Source: an uncultured Prevotella sp. (GTDB lineage: Bacteria > Bacteroidota > Bacteroidia > Bacteroidales > Bacteroidaceae). From it: a stretch of 8,749 nt of DNA. The notes below the pieces were generated by a model, which saw nothing but the letters and a program-made list of their open reading frames with translations, ran no database searches and was not told where the DNA came from. The translations under genes were made by a program, and so were the position numbers. This document shows positions 4,910 through 8,749 of this stretch, in pieces. The stretch spans positions 1 to 8,749 of the forward strand of contig CAMQBR010000067.1 in the NCBI GenBank assembly GCA_946999045.1. The letters run 5' to 3'. The first letter of the stretch is position 1; every line of letters starts with the position of its first letter.

Positions 4910-7012
4910 ATGAATCACATACTTAATCAGGACATAAAATACCTTTCAGGGGTAGGACCTAAACGTAAAGATATACTGGAGAAAGAACTCGGTATAACTT
5001 CATGGGGCGACCTGTTAGAGTATTATCCTTATAAGTATGTAGATAGAAGTAAAATATACAGCGTCAGAGATTTGCATGGCGATTTGCCTTTTGTACAATT
5101 AAAAGGTAAAATATTGAGTTTTGAAGAGTTTGATATATCACCTCGTAAAAAGCGACTGGTAGCACACTTTACCGATGGAACGGGTATTGTAGACCTTATT
5201 TGGTTTCAAGGCATAAAGTATGCGCTCAATAATTATAAGGTCAACCAGTCGTATATAGTATTTGGTAAGCCCACGCTCTTTGGTGGCAGATACCAATTCG
5301 CACACCCTGACATAGATAAGGCAGAAGATGTTCAGCTTAACGAGATGGGTATGCAACCTTATTATATTACCACCGAAGTAATGAAAAAGAACGGCTTAAC
5401 TTCACGCTCTGTAGAAAAGTTAACCAAGACTCTGGTTGAAAAACTTAAGAAAGAGGATTTTGCAGAAACGCTTCCACCTTTTATTATCAGTCCGTTACAT
5501 CTCATTTCTCGCTATGATGCCTTGGTAAAAATACATTATCCTAAGTCGCTCGACGATGTACAGCGGGCACAAGTGCGCCTAAAGTTTGAAGAATTGTTTT
5601 ACGTTCAACTCAATATATTGCGGTATGCCCACGACCAACGTCGCAAGTACCATGGATATATATTTAATAAGGTAGGGGCGCATTTTCATCATTTCTATGA
5701 GCATAATTTGCCTTTTGAGCTGACTGGAGCGCAAAAACGTGTGATGCACGAGATACAAAAAGATATGCTTACTGGTAAACAAATGAATAGACTGGTACAG
5801 GGAGATGTAGGCTCGGGCAAAACTTTGGTAGCTTTGATGTCTATGCTGCTTGCCATTGACAACGGCTTTCAGGCTTGTATGATGGCACCCACTGAGATAT
5901 TAGCCGAGCAACATTATGCTACCATCACTAAGTTCTTAAAGGATATGGATGTTAGAGTAAAACTGCTTACAGGTATGGTAAAAGGCAAACGCCGAGAGAA
6001 AGTGTTAAACGGATTGCTGTCGGGTGAGGTAAATATATTGGTGGGGACACATGCTGTTATAGAAGATAATGTGCAGTTTGCTCATTTGGGTATGGCAGTA
6101 GTTGATGAGCAACATCGCTTTGGCGTGGCTCAACGTGCCAAACTTTGGGGCAAGAGCAAGCAACCTCCACACATACTTGTAATGACGGCTACGCCTATAC
6201 CACGCACACTGGCAATGACCATCTATGGCGATTTGGATGTAAGTGTGATAGATGAATTACCACCAGGGCGAAAGCCTATCCAAACTATACATAAGTACGA
6301 TAACCAACTAACCAGTCTTTACCAAGGTATTCGCAAGCAAATACAGCAGGGCAGACAGGCTTATATTGTGTTCCCATTGGTGAAGGAAAGCGAAAAAAGC
6401 GACTTAAAGAATTTGGAAGCAGGGTATGAATCGCTGTGCAGTATCTTTCCAGATATGAAATTGAGCAAGGTTCATGGTAAGATGAAGTCTAAAGAGAAAG
6501 ATGAAGAGATGCGTAAGTTTAGCAGTGGCGAAACACAAATACTGGTGGCAACCACTGTTATTGAGGTAGGCGTAGATGTTCCTAATGCTTCTGTTATGGT
6601 GATACTCGATGCTCAACGCTTTGGCTTGTCGCAACTACATCAGCTGAGAGGAAGGGTAGGGCGTGGTGCTGACCAGAGTTATTGTATCTTGGTAACGAAT
6701 TATAAGTTAACACAAGAAACACGTAAACGCATTAATATTATGTGCGATACAAACGATGGATTTCAAATAGCTGAAGCAGATCTTAAACTTCGTGGCCCTG
6801 GTGATTTGGAAGGAACGCAGCAAAGTGGTATTGCTTTCGATTTGAAAATTGCTGATATTGCTCGAGATGGACAACTTGTGCAGTTAGCTCGTGATGAAGC
6901 AGAAAAAATTATCAATGTAGATCCTTTATGCGAGAAAGAAGAGTACAGCTTATTATGGGATAGATTAAAAGAATTGCGTAGAACAAATATTAATTGGGCA
7001 GCTATTTCGTAG
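4910..7012 (+). CDS. recG: ATP-dependent DNA helicase RecG
   Basis: RecG is a superfamily 2 translocase that remodels stalled replication forks and branch-migrates Holliday junctions and D- or R-loops. The protein has 700 residues against 693 in E. coli, so it is full length. The N-terminus has a helix-hairpin-helix-like stretch (LSGVGPKRKD, 12-21), followed by the OB-fold wedge domain (about 60-150). Helicase motifs follow: GDVGSGKT (298-305, Walker A), DEQH (399-402, motif II), TATPIPR (426-432, motif III), TTVIEVGVDVPNA (548-560) and QLRGRVGRG (588-596, motif VI). LRGPGDLEGTQQSG (627-640) is the conserved RecG block after motif VI. The ATG at 4910 fits the family N-terminus. It is separated from ispD by 570 bp containing mobile and repeat DNA, so it is probably transcribed from its own promoter. 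Confidence 0.98.
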   Translation: MNHILNQDIKYLSGVGPKRKDILEKELGITSWGDLLEYYPYKYVDRSKIYSVRDLHGDLPFVQLKGKILSFEEFDISPRKKRLVAHFTDGTGIVDLIWFQGIKYALNNYKVNQSYIVFGKPTLFGGRYQFAHPDIDKAEDVQLNEMGMQPYYITTEVMKKNGLTSRSVEKLTKTLVEKLKKEDFAETLPPFIISPLHLISRYDALVKIHYPKSLDDVQRAQVRLKFEELFYVQLNILRYAHDQRRKYHGYIFNKVGAHFHHFYEHNLPFELTGAQKRVMHEIQKDMLTGKQMNRLVQGDVGSGKTLVALMSMLLAIDNGFQACMMAPTEILAEQHYATITKFLKDMDVRVKLLTGMVKGKRREKVLNGLLSGEVNILVGTHAVIEDNVQFAHLGMAVVDEQHRFGVAQRAKLWGKSKQPPHILVMTATPIPRTLAMTIYGDLDVSVIDELPPGRKPIQTIHKYDNQLTSLYQGIRKQIQQGRQAYIVFPLVKESEKSDLKNLEAGYESLCSIFPDMKLSKVHGKMKSKEKDEEMRKFSSGETQILVATTVIEVGVDVPNASVMVILDAQRFGLSQLHQLRGRVGRGADQSYCILVTNYKLTQETRKRINIMCDTNDGFQIAEADLKLRGPGDLEGTQQSGIAFDLKIADIARDGQLVQLARDEAEKIINVDPLCEKEEYSLLWDRLKELRRTNINWAAIS

Positions 7013-7156
7013 CTTTGATAAATACTATCTATTACGCCATAAATATTATCTATACATAGTGATAATCAGTTAATTATGAGATAAAAATGAAATAAAAAGC
7101 TATATAAAAAACCTATAAAACCTGTTAATACTGCCCGATTTTACAAATAAATTCAT

Positions 7157-7164
7157 TATATTTG
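7157..7164 (+). promoter_or_regulatory. Candidate -7 box for the M23 peptidase gene
   Basis: TATATTTG followed by CA is an exact TAnnTTTG match. A good TTG at -33 is not visible. Transcription would begin near 7171, giving a leader of about 90 nt that starts with a hairpin arm. Confidence 0.5.
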
Positions 7165-7171
7165 CATCGGT

Positions 7172-7218
7172 CTTTTAAATCTAACTGCTTTACTTTGTTC
7201 GTAGATGATATTTAAAAG
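7172..7218 (+). other. Inverted repeat in the M23 leader
   Basis: CTTTTAAAT (7172-7180) and ATTTAAAAG (7210-7218) are a perfect 9-bp inverted repeat with a 29-nt loop, starting at the predicted 5' end of the transcript. A second small stem, CTCC-TTTTT-GGAG (7233-7245), follows. The long arm is AT-rich, so pairing would be modest. It could be a regulatory leader; this is inference. Confidence 0.35.
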
Positions 7219-7261
7219 GCTTTTTTGAAGAACTCCTTTTTGGAGAACTAAAACCAAAAGA

Positions 7262-8221
7262 ATGTATATGAAATTACTCAATAAGATAAAGACTATTGCT
7301 TTTGTTGCGTTATTTTCAACTGCTGCCACTGTTGCATCGGCACAGGACTTATTAGCAAGACAAGCACCTGTTGACCGTAAGATGAAAGCGGTTGATACAC
7401 TCTTACTGCATCGTATCATAGAAAAAGAAAACATAGAAACTCCATCGGCTCAATTATATAATGAGTGGGAAAACAGATATGCACACCGTGCAACGGCTTT
7501 ACCTGATTCTTTCAGAATAGATCTTCGTCACTTTTGTATGCCTACTCCAAGTAGAGTCGTAACTAGTAACTTTGGATTTCGTTGGGGTAGACAGCATAAG
7601 GGACTTGATATAAAGGTATATATAGGCGATACTATTCGTGCTGCATTTAGCGGTAAGGTTCGCATTGTACGTTACGAGGCTCATGGATATGGCAACTATG
7701 TAGTGATACGGCATCATAATGGCTTGGAAACTATTTACGGGCACTTATCTAAACAGTTGGTTTCTGAAAACCAAGAGGTACGAGCTGGTGAGCCTATTGG
7801 CTTGGGTGGTAACACGGGGCGTAGTACAGGTTCGCATTTGCATTTCGAAACTCGTTTGTGTGGTGTAGCACTTAATCCTGCCTTGATGTTCGACTTCCGT
7901 GAGCAGGACGTTACAGGCGACTTCTATACATTCCGCAATGCTTCGTATCTGAATGAGTCGGCAGAAGCTACACGTTTACGTGGAAAGAAAGGTAGTGGCG
8001 GATATACTCCTGCACAGGTTAGGGGCGAAATTGCTCGTAACGAAAAACAGATGGAGGCTATTATTGGTGCTATACCTATACAATACCATAAGGTAAAGGC
8101 TGGAGAAACGTTGGCTTCTATTGCGCACAAGCGTGGTGTAACGGTAGAGCAGATATGTCGTTTGAGCCACATACCTCGTTCGGCTAAGCTGAAGCCAGGA
8201 CTAATTTTAAGATACACATAA
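7262..8221 (+). CDS. Secreted M23 family metallopeptidase with LysM domain
   Basis: This is a probable cell-wall endopeptidase that cuts peptidoglycan cross-links, or an EnvC/NlpD-like regulator of amidases. The protein has 319 residues. A signal peptide (about 1-27, KLLNKIK then a hydrophobic core, cleavage near ASA-QD) sends it to the periplasm or cell surface. The M23 domain (about 98-208) has all active-site residues: zinc ligands H112 and D116 (HxxxD) and H194, with catalytic H161 (YGH) and H192 (SHLHFE). Full ligand conservation argues for an active enzyme rather than a degenerate regulator. A LysM domain (about 275-317, YHKVKAGETLASIA) at the C-terminus should bind peptidoglycan. ATG at 7268 gives MKLLNKIK and is an equally good or better start. 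It has its own promoter box and structured leader, and two stem-loops lie downstream. The gene looks complete. Confidence 0.95.
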   Translation: MYMKLLNKIKTIAFVALFSTAATVASAQDLLARQAPVDRKMKAVDTLLLHRIIEKENIETPSAQLYNEWENRYAHRATALPDSFRIDLRHFCMPTPSRVVTSNFGFRWGRQHKGLDIKVYIGDTIRAAFSGKVRIVRYEAHGYGNYVVIRHHNGLETIYGHLSKQLVSENQEVRAGEPIGLGGNTGRSTGSHLHFETRLCGVALNPALMFDFREQDVTGDFYTFRNASYLNESAEATRLRGKKGSGGYTPAQVRGEIARNEKQMEAIIGAIPIQYHKVKAGETLASIAHKRGVTVEQICRLSHIPRSAKLKPGLILRYT

Positions 8222-8246
8222 ATTTGATACCTCATCATTATCTTTG

Positions 8247-8287
8247 CTGCAGAAAAGCTAAAAGGGTATAAACATCCCTTTCTGCAG
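8247..8287. other. Stem-loop downstream of the M23 gene
   Basis: CTGCAGAAA (8247-8255) and TTTCTGCAG (8279-8287) are a perfect 9-bp inverted repeat; AAAGGG and CCCTTT inside can pair as an alternative. It starts 25 nt past the M23 stop. The plus-strand tail is A-rich instead of T-rich, so it is not a standard terminator for that gene. Confidence 0.5.
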
Positions 8288-8348
8288 AAAAAGCTCATCC
8301 GATATTGTACTATAGATAAAATTCTACAAATGACAATATCGGATGAGC
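8288..8348 (-). terminator. Probable leftward terminator with perfect 16-bp stem
   Basis: GCTCATCCGATATTGT (8293-8308) and ACAATATCGGATGAGC (8333-8348) form a perfect 16-bp stem around a 24-nt loop. Read on the minus strand the stem is followed by TTTTTC (8292-8287), as expected of an intrinsic terminator. It would serve the gene that enters from the right edge, with the MITE-like element now lying between that gene's stop and the hairpin. The loop is longer than usual for a terminator, so another role is possible. Confidence 0.45.
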
Positions 8349-8364
8349 CTATCTAACTCTTTAT

Positions 8365-8620
8365 GGGGCGGTTCTATAAATTACCACCGTAAAGTTCTTA
8401 TGCCAGTCTTTTTACGTTTTGTCATCTTGTGGGCTCTTTTTATATAAAACAGGCTGCGCCTCAACAATTCAAACAAGTTTGATTGTATTCGGCTTGCTCC
8501 GTTTTTGGTTCAATTTGCTTGTTCGCTCAGTAGTATAGCTTGCTATATTCTTTCACTCATAAACAAAATGACCTCAAAAATAGTCTCACAATCTGTCAAG
8601 GCTAATTTATAGAACCGCCC
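8365..8620 (-). mobile_element. MITE-like element copy B (longest, inverted)
   Basis: This 256-bp element is inverted relative to copies A and C. The terminal repeats read GGCGGTTCTATAAATTACC at the left and, on the minus strand, GGCGGTTCTATAAATTAGC at the right. TAT flanks both sides (8362-8364 and 8621-8623). It has both internal modules: TCAAAC-AA-GTTTGA (8469-8482, shared with copy C) and AGTATAGC-TT-GCTATATT (8532-8549, shared with copy A). It therefore looks closest to the full-length form, from which copy A derives by an internal deletion of about 65 bp. No frame resembling a transposase is present. The right end abuts the stop of the partial minus-strand gene. Confidence 0.75.
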
Positions 8621-8749
8621 TATACTGTTTTTATATTCTCTCTTACTTCTTTTATCTTTTGGAAAAATGTCGTTATGTAATCATTTTTCCTCAGTAAGCA
8701 TTCAATATTAGCCATCTTTGTTTGGTATACCTTCTTCACTACCTTTGCC
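8620..8749 (-). CDS. C-terminal end of an unidentified gene (5' part outside window)
   Basis: The minus strand is open from the window edge for 42 codons to TAG at 8622-8620, and it is the only minus-strand frame open here. The peptide is lysine-rich and probably helical (for example NDYITTFFQKIKEVRENIKT), with no motif I recognise. An internal ATG could also start a 31-residue frame. The last base of the stop codon is the first base of the adjoining mobile element, so the original C-terminus may have been longer. A 42-codon open frame in AT-rich DNA can arise by chance. The downstream T-tailed hairpin on the same strand supports a real transcript coming from the right. Confidence 0.45.
   Translation of the reverse strand, partial: AKVVKKVYQTKMANIECLLRKNDYITTFFQKIKEVRENIKTV

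Noticed and set aside
7045..7066. Possible recG terminator ATTATCTAT/ATAGTGATAAT
   Set aside because: The stem is entirely AT-rich, has a loop of only about two bases and no T-run follows, so it is not supported as a terminator.
7924..8298. Minus-strand open frame of 124 codons opposite the M23 gene
   Set aside because: It overlaps the LysM-coding part of a well-supported gene and ends within it; the peptide shows no recognisable motif.

Overview
The window looks like a chromosomal stretch from a Bacteroidales bacterium, most likely Prevotella or a close relative. The evidence is an AT-rich sequence, near absence of Shine-Dalgarno motifs, several promoter boxes of the Bacteroidetes type (TAnnTTTG, often followed by C), and protein sequences typical of that phylum. 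The genus is an inference. I see no tRNA, rRNA, CRISPR array, prophage or defence system.

Layout. Positions 1-1399 (minus) hold the N-terminal two thirds of a type I ABC exporter, cut by the window edge. Positions 1802-2695 (minus) encode NAD kinase. A divergent promoter region of about 250 bp separates it from a rightward set: a DJ-1/PfpI-family protein (2946-3509), IspD of the MEP isoprenoid pathway (3659-4339), the RecG helicase (4910-7012) and a secreted M23 peptidase with a C-terminal LysM domain (7262-8221). At the right edge a minus-strand frame (8749-8620) looks like the C-terminal tail of a gene that begins outside the window. The rightward genes are housekeeping genes that share a direction rather than one pathway. 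The gaps between them are long and several carry their own promoter, so they are probably not one tight operon.

The unexplained content is in the intergenic DNA. Three copies of a short non-coding element with terminal inverted repeats (GGCGGTTCTATAAATTA type) lie at 1553-1745, 4321-4502 and 8365-8620 (the last inverted). They are flanked by TAT or TTAT and behave like MITEs, small non-autonomous transposons. One copy sits inside a second repeat family, whose uninterrupted counterpart is present at 4734-4827, so the window contains both the filled and the empty site. One copy supplies the last five codons and the stop of ispD. Another supplies the last base of the stop codon of the right-edge gene. 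Other structures are hairpins at the predicted 5' ends of the ispD and M23 transcripts, a hairpin before the DJ-1-like start, and two adjacent stem-loops downstream of the M23 gene, one with a perfect 16-bp stem. The element family is the best candidate for something undescribed. I cannot tell by eye whether it is already catalogued.
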